A DNA stretch of 64,000 bases from Micavibrio_C sp046294845. Its GTDB lineage: Bacteria; Pseudomonadota; Alphaproteobacteria; Micavibrionales; Micavibrionaceae. The first letter of the stretch is position 1. Every line of letters begins with the position of its first letter. The stretch is taken from positions 806,001 through 870,000 of the forward strand of contig JBKBNU010000001.1 in assembly GCA_046294845.1 (NCBI GenBank). The letters run 5' to 3'. The notes beneath the pieces are model-generated. The model was not told the origin of the DNA, did not search any database, and worked only from the letters and a program-made list of their open reading frames with translations. A program made the translations under genes and the position numbers. Of the stretch, positions 35,373-43,152 are shown piece after piece.

Positions 35373-35703
35373 GTCTGAAATATCCCCTGTTATGCGGTCG
35401 GTTTTGGATTATGACCAGACTATAAGCATTTGCGCCTGCCAATACCAAGTCTTTTCCACTCGTGGAAGGGTTCATCCACATAATTAAGACTCTATAATAG
35501 GGGGTATGCCAAAGGGTTCCTTGGGGCGGATGTTTAAAAAATGGCATATTTTTAAGGGTTTCAGCGTAAAGAGGGTGCGTTGGGAGTGGTCGGGATGTGT
35601 AATCGGGAAACTCGCCGCTTTCCGCTTGATTTTCCTTTCCGATTTAGATAGTTTGGCGCCCGATCCTTAAGCGATCACTTATATATTCCCTTTTTCAAGG
35701 CAT
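35373..35703. other. Intergenic region upstream of tRNA-Gln
   Basis: 331 bases without a confident gene. It contains a perfect palindrome TTCCACTCGTGGAA at 35454-35467 and a -10-like TATAAT at 35493-35498 just upstream of a short open frame (35506-35670). The tRNA promoter should lie in the last 60 bases, but no strong -35/-10 pair stands out. Confidence 0.4.
35506..35670 (+). CDS. Possible small basic protein
   Basis: Open frame of 54 residues beginning MPKGSLGRMFKKWHIFKG, rich in Lys/Arg/Trp and ending with LIFLSDLDSLAPDP. A TATAAT box eight bases upstream would give a nearly leaderless transcript; GGGGG sits directly before the ATG, too close for a normal ribosome site. Without homology evidence it may be chance. 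Confidence 0.2.
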   Translation: MPKGSLGRMFKKWHIFKGFSVKRVRWEWSGCVIGKLAAFRLIFLSDLDSLAPDP

Positions 35704-35778
35704 TGGGGCGTCGCCAAGCGGTAAGGCAGCGGTTTTTGGTACCGCCATTCGTTGGTTCGAATCCAGCCGCCCCAGCCA
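35704..35778 (+). tRNA. tRNA-Gln (anticodon UUG)
   Basis: 75-base cloverleaf. The acceptor stem TGGGGCG pairs with CGCCCCA, followed by discriminator G and encoded CCA. The anticodon stem GCGGT/ACCGC encloses loop TTTTGGT with anticodon TTG (35736-35738), reading CAA (and CAG by wobble). The T arm carries GGTTCGAATCC. A rho-independent terminator follows 44 bases downstream. Confidence 0.95.
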
Positions 35779-35822
35779 TCTAGTCTGCAGTTTTCCAAAC
35801 GCAGAGAATATATGCGATTTAG

Positions 35823-35845
35823 GCCCGCTATTAGCGGGCTTTTTT
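35823..35845 (+). terminator. Rho-independent terminator after tRNA-Gln
   Basis: GCCCGCT (35823-35829), loop ATT, AGCGGGC (35833-35839), then TTTTTT. Well placed to end the tRNA transcript. Confidence 0.88.
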
Positions 35846-36055
35846 GCATTCATAGCTTTCGTCAAACAGCAGAGAATGGTGATTTCTGCTCAAACAATCC
35901 CAGTTTTCTCTAGGGCCGTTTTTCCTGTTTGAGTAAAGGACAAAACTCCCGCCACAAATCCCCATCAATGCATGATGAGCATCACACTCGGGAGCGCAAG
36001 AGCGACTGTTGTATTATGGCAATAAATACAGGGTTGAGGGATTACTGGCTGTAGA

Positions 36056-36232
36056 TCAGGCAGCCAGCAGGGTATCAAAGCTCTTCATAATACATTTGCC
36101 GACATGGGCATCTAAGCAACCTTCACGGCGAGCGATTTCTGTTAACGTCCTGCCAGAGAAGCGCTCCTCGCGCCAGACCACACCCTGGATCAGCTTTTTG
36201 AGAGCATAGTGCCTTTTGAGATCGGGAAGGCA
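36056..36232 (-). pseudogene. C-terminal remnant of a serine recombinase
   Basis: 59 codons open on the minus strand, closed upstream by TAG and ending in TGA. It reads LPDLKRHYALKKLIQGVVW, then REERFSGRTLTEIARREG, then HVGKCIMKSFDTLLAA. This resembles the C-terminal tail of phage/ICE-type serine recombinases (helix, Trp, then a T-x2-EIA-x-REG helix-turn-helix). The catalytic domain and most of the DNA-binding part are missing, and no start codon or ribosome site is present, so it is a relic. Its upstream end runs into the 24-bp inverted repeat. The patch downstream of tRNA-Gln is a classic place for element insertion. Confidence 0.5.
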
Positions 36233-36250
36233 CTATGCTCTCAAAAAGCT
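36192..36250. repeat. Perfect 24-bp inverted repeat
   Basis: Left arm 36192-36215 and right arm 36227-36250 are exact reverse complements (AGCTTTTTGAGAGCATAG... against ...CTATGCTCTCAAAAAGCT) with an 11-base loop TTGAGATCGGG. On the minus strand, one arm encodes the HYALKKL part of the recombinase remnant and the other forms the end of the neighbouring small frame. No T-tract follows, so it is not a terminator. Confidence 0.95.
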
Positions 36251-36420
36251 TCATCATGAGTCTCGGCTTTAATACCCAGATAGCTTTCAGCCAGTTCTGA
36301 GAAGCCTGAAGTTTTGATCTGGGTTGTCAGTTGATTAAGGCCAATTGAAATTCGCTCAGTGCATGTCCTGACCAGATCATAAGCAGGGATACCCGTACCA
36401 CTATAAGATGTCTTCCGCAT
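36241..36420 (-). CDS. Small hypothetical ORF or gene remnant
   Basis: Minus-strand frame of 59 residues, beginning MRKTSYSGTGIPAYDLVRTC and ending with SELAESYLGIKAETHDEAF. No Shine-Dalgarno sequence. An alternative ATG 19 bases upstream opens a 12-codon frame (MKYADYDAEDIL) that overlaps it. The last codons lie inside the 24-bp inverted repeat, so the 3' end may be a by-product of the rearrangement. It is probably a remnant of the gene that preceded the recombinase; not recognised. Confidence 0.3.
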   Translation of the reverse strand: MRKTSYSGTGIPAYDLVRTCTERISIGLNQLTTQIKTSGFSELAESYLGIKAETHDEAF

Positions 36421-36533
36421 CGTAGTCGGCGTATTTCATGGACATCGTGTTTCATGATTTGAGTCCTGTGAAGTAACGATTTTGGGAGAGTGATGGGGGA
36501 AATCCGTGTGCTTTGGCCTTGATCTGGATTCTA

Positions 36534-37232
36534 TCAAAAATTTCTGAACCCAGTTTGAAAGTTTTGTGCTTGTGGCAATTTGCCTATATCAAGTGTGCGG
36601 GTTTGCTGTGGCAGATTTTTGAGGGTGGGGCGGTCATTATCTGCACAAAAATTCTGGACGTAATAGGTACCACGATAAGACCGCGCATCAAGATCGTGCA
36701 TGATGCTGATGATGTCGTCTTCATCCATCAGTGCTGTATGGACGGTGGTGCGTACCTCAAAGGGAACCTTTTTCTGCTGACAGAGAAAATTCAGGGTTTC
36801 GGAGAAGGCGACGAATTTATCAATTCCTGTCACACGTTTGAATTTTTCAGGGGGTGCCTTGTAATCAAGGGCTACGTAATCCAGACTACTATTGTCGAGA
36901 AAATCGCGCACGATGTCGGGACGCAGACCGTTGGTGTCGAGCTTGATGGCGTAATTCATGGATTTAAGCTGGCGGATGAATGCGGGCAGCCCTGAATAAA
37001 CCGAGGCTTCGCCGCCGGACAAAACGACACCATCGAGCAAGCCCTGACGCTTTTCAAGAAACGTCAAAACCTGCTCGGCGGTACCGCGTCCTTTGCCTTT
37101 GACAATCTGCGGGTTGTGGCAATAGCCACAGCGCATGTTGCAGCCCGAAAACCACACAATGCACGCCGTTCGTCCGGGAAAATCCAGCATGGTGAACGGC
37201 GTAACACTGTATATAGGCAAAGCCTTAGACAT
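36534..37232 (-). CDS. nrdG: Anaerobic ribonucleotide reductase activating protein (radical SAM)
   Basis: Radical-SAM activase of 232 residues that installs the glycyl radical on NrdD. The 4Fe-4S motif is CNMRCGYC (C-x3-C-x2-C) near residue 30, in GCNMRCGYCHNPQIVKGKG; the Gly-rich VVLSGGEASVY (SAM contact) follows near residue 80. The chosen ATG at 37232 (MSKALPIYSVTPFTMLDFPG) lies inside the last codons of nrdD (8-base overlap). Longer than the 150-residue E. coli NrdG, it belongs to the PflA-like NrdG branch. It is cotranscribed with nrdD under the FNR-type box at 39399. Confidence 0.93.
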   Translation of the reverse strand: MSKALPIYSVTPFTMLDFPGRTACIVWFSGCNMRCGYCHNPQIVKGKGRGTAEQVLTFLEKRQGLLDGVVLSGGEASVYSGLPAFIRQLKSMNYAIKLDTNGLRPDIVRDFLDNSSLDYVALDYKAPPEKFKRVTGIDKFVAFSETLNFLCQQKKVPFEVRTTVHTALMDEDDIISIMHDLDARSYRGTYYVQNFCADNDRPTLKNLPQQTRTLDIGKLPQAQNFQTGFRNF

Positions 37233-39285
37233 TGTTGAACAGGTTCCCGGTATCAACTTGGTCTTCACGGAAATGCAGGCGTTCACGGTGCTCGCCCTTC
37301 TTGCCGGTGTTGAAACTGTCAACTGGACGGAAATAGCCCATGACGCGAGTCCAGACACTGGTTTTGGTGCCGCATTTTGGACATTCCGGTTGCTCCCCGT
37401 TCAAATAGCCATGCGTTTCGCAGGTTGAAAATACCGGCGTGACCGTGATGTAGGGCATCTGGTAATTTTCGATGACTTTCTTGACGAAATTTTTGCAGGC
37501 TTCGGCACTGGAGAGCTTTTCATTCATATACAGGTGGAGAACCGTACCACCTGTATATTTGCATTGGAGTTTGTTTTGTAACTCCAATGCCTCGAAAGGA
37601 TCATCGGTATGACCGACAGGGATCTGTGACGAGTTGGTATAATAAATATTTTCACCACATCCTGCCTGAAGGATATCAGGATAGTGTTTTTTATCTTCCT
37701 TGGCAAAACGGTAAGTGGTGCCTTCAGCGGGGGTGGCTTCCAGATTATACAGGTTACCGGTTTCTTCTTGATAGATAACCATGCGTTCGCGCATATGGTC
37801 GAGAATTTCCAAAGACATGGCAATGCCGCGTTCATCGGTTATATCGAATTTATCATCGGTGAAATTACGTACCATCTCGTTCATACCGTTGACACCAATG
37901 GTAGAGAAGTGATTGCGTAGGAACGGCAGATAGCGGGAGGTATAGGGGTAAAGGCCGCGATCATACATTTTCTGCACAAAGGCACGCTTTTTCTCGAGTG
38001 TCGATTTGCTGATATCCATCAGGCGGGTGATTTCCTTCATTAATCCGGTGTGATCTCCTTTGAAACGATAGCCAAGACGCGCCATGTTCAAGGTAACGAC
38101 ACCGATGGATCCGGTCATTTCTGCAGAACCGAACAGGCCATTGCCGCGTTTTAGCAATTCACGCAAGTCAAGTTGCAGGCGGCAGCACATCGAGCGTACG
38201 GCACCGGGGGAGTACGCTTCCGGATTTCTGACACGCTCGCCTTTTTCATTCTTCATCCATTGGCTGCCGACAAAATTCTGGAAGTAGGATGAGCCGACTT
38301 TGGCGGTATTTTCAAAGATCGCCTGTGCGACTTTTGAATCCCAATCAAAATCTTCGGTGATATTCACGGTCGGGATCGGGAAGGTAAAGGGCTGCCCGGA
38401 TGAATCGCCTTCGGTCATCACTTCGTAATAGGCAATTGCTATCAATTCCATTTCCGGAACAAAATGTTTGAAGGTCAGATCCTCAAGGCTGCGGATACCC
38501 ATATCGCGCTGCTGAGCACGGATCAGCAACTCTGCATTATTAATGCCTCTGAAGAAATGTTGATCTTTATAAGTGGGGAACGAACCTTGCAGGTCTTCGG
38601 GTACAGTAATATCCAATGTGATATTGGTGAAAGGCGATTGTCCCCAGCGTGCCGGAACATTTAAATTGTAAACAAACTGACGGATGGCTTTCTTGATCTC
38701 GCGGAAGGAAAGATTGTCATAGAAAACGTAAGGTGCCAGATACGTATCAAAGCTGGAGAAAGCCTGTGCGCCCGCCCATTCCGATTGTAAAATACCCATG
38801 AAATTAGCCATTTGCCCCAGCGCTTCGCGGAAGTGGCGCGGCGGGCGCGATGATACACGTCCACGGACACCGTCAAAACCTTCGTTGAGCAAGGCGCGCA
38901 AACTCCAGCCGGCACAATAACCGCTTAGGCAATCAAGATCATGTATGTGGATATCGCCTTTACGGTGGGCAGCCCCTTCCTCGGCAGCATAGACCTCATC
39001 CAGCCAGTAATTTGCGATCACCTTTCCTGCTACGTTGTTAATCAATCCGGCGTTGGAATAACCAGTATTGGCATTGGCGTTGATGCGCCAGTCTGATTTG
39101 GAAATGTATTCCGATACTGTCTCGCTGCAATCTACCTTGGTACCGCCATAAAGGGTCGTGATCAGATCGGTAGCCGCGAGGCCTGTCTCTTTTGTTGATT
39201 GTGGTGATGTCGATTCCTTTTGTGTCTTTGTGGGGGCAGGGCTTGTGGATTTCTTGGTTTCGAGGGTTTTGAGAGTGGCGGCCAT
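37225..39285 (-). CDS. nrdD: Anaerobic (class III) ribonucleoside-triphosphate reductase
   Basis: Oxygen-independent reductase of 686 residues making dNTPs during anaerobic growth. Seen: GDIHIHDLDCLSGYCAGWSL near residue 110, SPFTNITLDITVP, the C-terminal zinc ribbon (CETHGYLNGE with CPKCG), and the glycyl-radical site RVMGYFRPVDSFNTGKKGE. The first 35 residues are low-complexity Ser/Thr/Lys and replace the usual ATP cone, so allosteric activity control by that domain is probably absent. The FNR-type box 114 bases upstream, with a TATAGC -10 at the expected distance, indicates anaerobic induction. Confidence 0.95.
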   Translation of the reverse strand: MAATLKTLETKKSTSPAPTKTQKESTSPQSTKETGLAATDLITTLYGGTKVDCSETVSEYISKSDWRINANANTGYSNAGLINNVAGKVIANYWLDEVYAAEEGAAHRKGDIHIHDLDCLSGYCAGWSLRALLNEGFDGVRGRVSSRPPRHFREALGQMANFMGILQSEWAGAQAFSSFDTYLAPYVFYDNLSFREIKKAIRQFVYNLNVPARWGQSPFTNITLDITVPEDLQGSFPTYKDQHFFRGINNAELLIRAQQRDMGIRSLEDLTFKHFVPEMELIAIAYYEVMTEGDSSGQPFTFPIPTVNITEDFDWDSKVAQAIFENTAKVGSSYFQNFVGSQWMKNEKGERVRNPEAYSPGAVRSMCCRLQLDLRELLKRGNGLFGSAEMTGSIGVVTLNMARLGYRFKGDHTGLMKEITRLMDISKSTLEKKRAFVQKMYDRGLYPYTSRYLPFLRNHFSTIGVNGMNEMVRNFTDDKFDITDERGIAMSLEILDHMRERMVIYQEETGNLYNLEATPAEGTTYRFAKEDKKHYPDILQAGCGENIYYTNSSQIPVGHTDDPFEALELQNKLQCKYTGGTVLHLYMNEKLSSAEACKNFVKKVIENYQMPYITVTPVFSTCETHGYLNGEQPECPKCGTKTSVWTRVMGYFRPVDSFNTGKKGEHRERLHFREDQVDTGNLFNNV

Positions 39286-39398
39286 AGGGCTTCTCCTGTG
39301 TTTTAGCGCTTGTGATTAGATCTGTGGAAAAAAATGAGGGAAAACACTATATTTTGTGTCTCTTGAGATAAGGCTATACAAGGAGTGGTGTTGTCTAC

Positions 39399-39412
39399 TT
39401 GACTTGGGTCAA
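39399..39412 (-). promoter_or_regulatory. FNR-type box for nrdDG
   Basis: TTGACTTGGGTCAA, a perfect TTGAY-N4-RTCAA palindrome. On the minus strand TATAGC at 39373-39378 is a fitting -10, placing the start near 39364-39366, about 41 bases from the box centre: a class II activator layout. Confidence 0.78.
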
Positions 39413-39416
39413 AAAG

Positions 39417-39438
39417 CAACCGGCATTTCGACCGGTTG
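39417..39438 (-). terminator. Orphan hairpin with T-tract, possible terminator of a small minus-strand RNA
   Basis: CAACCGG (39417-39423) pairs with CCGGTTG (39432-39438) around an 8-base loop. On the minus strand CTTTTTG follows at once; on the plus strand TTTCCTTTTTC follows. No gene on either strand ends here, so it either insulates nrdDG or ends an unannotated RNA from 39440-39700. Confidence 0.5.
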
Positions 39439-39600
39439 TTTCCTTTTTCTCTCATTTGACACTCTTATGATTATTGCGCTACGTGAATGCGGGCATTGTT
39501 TGCCCTCGCTCTGCCCATAATCGCAGCCACAGTGATATGCGAGGTCGCCTGTGCAATGCAGTTTATCGGAATGCTGCAGGCTTATGATTCTCTAAAGAAC

Positions 39601-39614
39601 ATGACCTAGATCAA
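39601..39614 (+). promoter_or_regulatory. FNR-type box (one mismatch) for the secreted repeat protein
   Basis: ATGACCTAGATCAA, one base off TTGAC-N4-ATCAA. A -10-like TATTAT lies at 39638-39643, which puts the start near 39650, about 41.5 bases from the box centre. Confidence 0.6.
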
Positions 39615-39700
39615 ATTTTTATCATCGCTCTTATGTCTATTATCCCGCCTATAGAAAAATAAGGGCTCGGTAACACTTGCCCGCATAACAGGAGGAAAAG

Positions 39701-40573
39701 ATGAGAGATCAGGCGCTTAAATATTATTTTGGCATAGCGGCGACTATGGGGGTTCTGGGGTTGGCTGGCCCTGCTATTGCCTCTCAGGCAGCAAACATCA
39801 TAATCCCGGCTCATGAAGCGGCGGCACAGATGTGCAAGAGCTTGATGTCTGCTCAGGATAGGCAACCGATGTCCAGCGATGTTATCACCCTTAAATGGAC
39901 TAACGCTCTAGGGCAGTTGAATCGGCTAACAGGTCCGGCACTACTTAAATGCAGTGTCCGGACGGGACGTGTCTTGAAAGAAATATGGGCCGTCAACGGA
40001 AATCTGCATAATCCATCAGGTCCGGCTTACAGAGAGTATGACCAGATAACACAAAATTTGCGGGCTGAAGGATGGTGGCTGCATGGTAAGCAGACCCGTA
40101 AGGATGGCCCTGTCTTCACGATTCGCGACCCTCTTACACAAATTGTGACTACAGAAGAATGGCGCCAGAATGATGTCTACTTCAGGGACAGCGGCGAAGC
40201 CACGAACCTGCGCCGGGATTCTGTTACGGGCATAGTTATTCTTGAAGAGTGGGCGGAAGGGCAGCAAGGAGAAGATCTCCACAGAGTAGGCGCTCCGGCC
40301 TTGGTGCAACGTGATCCTGTGAGCGGGATTGTTGTTTATGAAGAGTGGCGACAACAGGACAAATTCTTTCGTGAGAATGATCTGCCGACAAGAATATGGC
40401 GCCACAACGTAAATGGTAAAGTGATCCGTGAGGAATGGAAAACTGGATATATCCTCGACAGAAATAGCGGTCCGGCGGTTATCCAATACCTTCCTGATGG
40501 CTCAGCTATACAGGAAACGGAGTATTGGCTGAAGGGTAAAAAAATTCAAAAAATCCCACAGAATGTTCCCTGA
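39701..40573 (+). CDS. Secreted repeat protein of unknown function (MORN/YwqK-like repeats)
   Basis: Protein of 290 residues with a signal peptide (YYFGIAATMGVLGLAGPAIA, cleavage near AIA-SQ). The mature part holds four to five imperfect repeats of about 38 residues, each with a GPA or EAT start, a D-x2-TG-x-V turn and an EEW(R) end: for example VREYDQITQ-type, FTIRDPLTQIVTTEEWRQND, LRRDSVTGIVILEEWAEGQ and VQRDPVSGIVVYEEWRQQD. This recalls MORN/YwqK-type beta repeats, without a firm family assignment. AGGAGG-like GGAGGAAAAG precedes the ATG. The FNR-like box upstream suggests anaerobic expression. Probably periplasmic. Confidence 0.7.
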   Translation: MRDQALKYYFGIAATMGVLGLAGPAIASQAANIIIPAHEAAAQMCKSLMSAQDRQPMSSDVITLKWTNALGQLNRLTGPALLKCSVRTGRVLKEIWAVNGNLHNPSGPAYREYDQITQNLRAEGWWLHGKQTRKDGPVFTIRDPLTQIVTTEEWRQNDVYFRDSGEATNLRRDSVTGIVILEEWAEGQQGEDLHRVGAPALVQRDPVSGIVVYEEWRQQDKFFRENDLPTRIWRHNVNGKVIREEWKTGYILDRNSGPAVIQYLPDGSAIQETEYWLKGKKIQKIPQNVP

Positions 40574-40608
40574 GCTTATTCAGGCGTCATTCAGTTTTAT
40601 CGCATCCA

Positions 40609-41523
40609 TCATGAAACTTCCTTTGTTTCCAGCCATTCATAGCCTCTGGCTCCGTGGAAAAAGCCGTTAGAAAAAGGAATATCAGGTCTGATGTTTTTCA
40701 AATTTTCTGTCACGGAAAGCGGGTCAGATTTATTGTCCAGAAGATCGCGAAATAATTTCGATACCTTGATCATATCGTGATTATGGGGGGAGAGGCGGTA
40801 GTGGGTTATTCCCATGCCGGTCAGGGTTTCAATTTCCTGCGCCAGATTAAGACATGTATGCGACATGGTTGCAATACCGTTGATGGCAAGGAAAGGCTGG
40901 CCCTTCAATGTTTTCAACTCCATGCCATCGGCGTCATTCTCGCAGACAAACTGGCAGTTATCCTTGACGCGGCCATGAGCACGAGCGTGATAGCAACGGG
41001 CGGATAACGCGAGCGGCACGCGACCATAAACCTGTATTTCTGTTGAAATGCCGAGTTGATTAGCGCGCCGGGAGAGCGTTGCCAGCGAGGCTTCAGGAAG
41101 TTCGGTGGGGAAGCAAACATGTTCGGCCCCGTTCAACGCCAGAAACGTCAACGTGTTTTCATTGTAGACGTTCATAAAAGGGCCGATAGTGTGAGGCTTT
41201 CCCGAAAGATAGTATAGAGCTGACGTGTCGTTAGCTTCCACAAGGGTATCCTTGAGTGCCGTCATACCGGAAACCATCTTGCGGTCATGTTTTATCATGA
41301 CCTCGGCCAAGGTCGAAAAGATCACTCTTTTTCCGGATTTTTTTAGATAGGCCGCGACTTCGTCGTAGAGCGGTTCGTAGAAAGGGGACCGTTTTGAACA
41401 AATGACTTCACCAATATAAACAATATCGACAGGAGCTTCATCCGCGATCCGGAAGTAAAAATCTTTCCATTGCGGGGCAGGCCAGTGATACTGGATAGGT
41501 CCTATAGTCAACTGAGATTTCAT
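40609..41523 (-). CDS. ubiV: O2-independent ubiquinone hydroxylation protein UbiV
   Basis: U32-peptidase-like 4Fe-4S protein of 304 residues. With UbiU it carries out the ring hydroxylations of ubiquinone synthesis without oxygen. Cysteines expected to hold the cluster are seen in SARCYHARAHGRVKDNCQFV with CENDADG, and in MSHTCLNLAQEI. The ATG at 41523 overlaps the ubiU stop (ATGA) and is preceded by GAGGTGGAG; a GTG two codons upstream is less likely. Last gene of the ubiT-ubiU-ubiV operon, convergent with the secreted repeat protein. Confidence 0.9.
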   Translation of the reverse strand: MKSQLTIGPIQYHWPAPQWKDFYFRIADEAPVDIVYIGEVICSKRSPFYEPLYDEVAAYLKKSGKRVIFSTLAEVMIKHDRKMVSGMTALKDTLVEANDTSALYYLSGKPHTIGPFMNVYNENTLTFLALNGAEHVCFPTELPEASLATLSRRANQLGISTEIQVYGRVPLALSARCYHARAHGRVKDNCQFVCENDADGMELKTLKGQPFLAINGIATMSHTCLNLAQEIETLTGMGITHYRLSPHNHDMIKVSKLFRDLLDNKSDPLSVTENLKNIRPDIPFSNGFFHGARGYEWLETKEVS

Positions 41524-42533
41524 CTCCACCTCTTGCTTTTGAAAGCACCTTCGGTTTGTTTATTGCCTTCCGTCAGGGCCAGCAGGTCGTTTAACTCCGG
41601 CTCTTCACCATCCATATAGGCGTCAATTGTCTTTCTAAATGAGGCTACAACAGTTTCCACATATGCCTTGGAACGCTGACGCCCCTCGATTTTCAAGGCT
41701 GTAACGCCGGCTTTCATCAGTTCAGGTAACAGCATCGTCAGATTCAAACTGACAGGTTCTTCAAAGGCGTAATAGGGATCTGTATGATCTTTGGTCACAT
41801 AACGACCTTTGCATATGGTAGGATATCCGGCCTTTTCGCCGCAGGAAAAGCAGTCAATCGTGAATTCACCCAGACGAGTTGTCAGGTTATGTTCTTTATC
41901 TTCATCATAATGGACATCACCCGCAGGAGAACAAACACCGTCCATATTCGTGGAAATTCCTGTGGCGTAATTCGTCAAGCTACAGCGGCCTTCGGCCATC
42001 ATGCCGATATTGCCAAAAATGAAGGCTTCGATTTCACAGGGGATTTCATCGTGCACGGCCTTAATTTCCTGAACCGTCAATATGCGCGGCAACACGACAC
42101 GCTTGATATCGAAGGAACGACAATAAAATTTTATAGCCTCAGGTGAGGACGCACCCGCCTGGACGGAAAGATGTAAACGCTGGCGAGGATAAATTCTGTG
42201 CGTATAATCAGCCACCCCAATATCGGCGACGATGATGGCATCAACGCCAAAGCCATGGGCCATATCTATGGCTTGCCTCCAGAGGTCAAATTTTCCTGCC
42301 GGGGGGAAAGTATTGGCGGCCAGCAATACTTTGGCTCCGTGTTCATGGGCGTATTTGATTCCCTGTCTCATTTCCTCAGGGGTAAAGTTTAATCCAGGAA
42401 AGTTGCGGGCATTGGTGGCGTTCTGGAACCCGCAATAAACGGCATCAGCACCTGCATCAACTGCGGTGCGCAGTGCTGCTGGAGTGCCCGCCGGGCAGAC
42501 AAGTTCGGGACGTTGCATTGAGGATTGGCTCAT
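41520..42533 (-). CDS. ubiU: O2-independent ubiquinone hydroxylation protein UbiU
   Basis: U32-family 4Fe-4S protein of 337 residues and partner of UbiV in anaerobic ubiquinone synthesis. It opens PELVCPAGTPAALRTAVDAG with DAVYCGFQ; the cluster cysteines fall in EGRCSLTNYATG, GVCSPAGD and CFSCGEKAGYPTICKGRYV. Length matches E. coli UbiU (YhbU). It lies two bases after ubiT and overlaps ubiV by four, a tight operon. The peptidase annotation often given to this family is misleading here because of the paired UbiV and UbiT. Confidence 0.92.
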   Translation of the reverse strand: MSQSSMQRPELVCPAGTPAALRTAVDAGADAVYCGFQNATNARNFPGLNFTPEEMRQGIKYAHEHGAKVLLAANTFPPAGKFDLWRQAIDMAHGFGVDAIIVADIGVADYTHRIYPRQRLHLSVQAGASSPEAIKFYCRSFDIKRVVLPRILTVQEIKAVHDEIPCEIEAFIFGNIGMMAEGRCSLTNYATGISTNMDGVCSPAGDVHYDEDKEHNLTTRLGEFTIDCFSCGEKAGYPTICKGRYVTKDHTDPYYAFEEPVSLNLTMLLPELMKAGVTALKIEGRQRSKAYVETVVASFRKTIDAYMDGEEPELNDLLALTEGNKQTEGAFKSKRWR

Positions 42534-42535
42534 GA

Positions 42536-43051
42536 TTATATCCTGATACGGCGTAAGGTGAAGGTGACGGCGCGGCCTACCGCACCGAACTGGTCGGCAA
42601 GATCGTCAATGATGCTGCCGTCCAAATCATCAAGGGCGTTGCGCAGCACAACCACAGCCTCGGTATCACCTTCGACAACCAAATCACGGGTAAAGAACAG
42701 CGCATCGCCGTCCAGTTGTCCGTCAACCATGTTCATTAGGGTAAGGAAGGTACCGGAAATGCGGGCGTCGTGGTCAGGGTGTAAGCGCTGGCGGCGGTAG
42801 GCCTTCAATTGCGGCTGCACGGCATGGGGCTTCAATATAAACACAAATGGCATATTGATAGGGTCAATCAGATAGGTTTTATGCTGATGAAGGCCCAGAC
42901 GGTTGAATAACTCAGGTCTGTCCGCGGCCGCTCCGCAAATGATACGGTTTAATATCGGCTGGAGTAGTGGCAAAGGCAGTGGCGCCAGAATGTGACGGAG
43001 AAAATTCTGGAAAGAAGAGTGTGAGCTAGTGGCCGTTACGGGATATTCCAT
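42536..43051 (-). CDS. ubiT: Anaerobic ubiquinone biosynthesis accessory factor UbiT (SCP2 domain)
   Basis: SCP2-type lipid-carrier protein of 171 residues, homologous in position and size to YhbT/UbiT, needed for O2-independent ubiquinone synthesis. The SCP2 core is visible as FVFILKPHAVQPQLKAY, RISGTFLTLMNMVDGQLDGD and ALFFTRDLVVEGDTEAV. The ATG at 43051 has no Shine-Dalgarno sequence; a TTG at 43060 is the alternative. The FNR-type box at 43090 predicts a transcript starting about 3-5 bases before this ATG, so it may be translated nearly leaderless. Heads ubiT-ubiU-ubiV. Confidence 0.85.
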   Translation of the reverse strand: MEYPVTATSSHSSFQNFLRHILAPLPLPLLQPILNRIICGAAADRPELFNRLGLHQHKTYLIDPINMPFVFILKPHAVQPQLKAYRRQRLHPDHDARISGTFLTLMNMVDGQLDGDALFFTRDLVVEGDTEAVVVLRNALDDLDGSIIDDLADQFGAVGRAVTFTLRRIRI

Positions 43052-43089
43052 GATAGACAAGGCTTTACTATCAGGAAGAACATTTATGA

Positions 43090-43103
43090 TTGACTTAGGT
43101 CAA
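43090..43103. promoter_or_regulatory. FNR-type box 1 in the ubiT/tauE divergent promoter
   Basis: TTGACTTAGGTCAA, a perfect TTGAY-N4-RTCAA palindrome. Its centre lies 41.5 bases from a predicted ubiT start near 43055, with TAAAGC (minus strand, 43062-43067) as -10. Confidence 0.78.
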
Positions 43104-43104
43104 C

Positions 43105-43118
43105 TTGATCCCCGTCAA
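43105..43118. promoter_or_regulatory. FNR-type box 2 in the ubiT/tauE divergent promoter
   Basis: TTGATCCCCGTCAA, one base after box 1. Its centre is 41.5 bases from the tauE ATG, so transcription would start at or next to that codon. Two boxes side by side suggest one for each direction. Confidence 0.72.
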
Positions 43119-43152
43119 TTTACGAAACGGCTGCTTACCGCAGAATAAACCT

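Larger units (their letters stand above)
39286..39700. other. 415-base divergent intergenic region between nrdD and the secreted repeat protein
   Basis: Contains the FNR box for nrdDG, an orphan hairpin, a second FNR-like box facing the plus-strand gene, and a small GGGCATTGTTTGCCC hairpin near 39493-39507. The 39440-39600 stretch has no coding frame worth calling and is a candidate site for a small RNA. Confidence 0.45.

Noticed and set aside
36009..36209. 66-codon plus-strand frame across the recombinase remnant.
   Set aside because: The minus-strand reading matches recombinase C-terminal motifs, while this one shows nothing.
36192..36250. Hairpin considered as a rho-independent terminator or a CRISPR-like repeat.
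   Set aside because: No T-tract on either side, only two copies in inverted order, and both arms are explained by inverted duplication of coding sequence.
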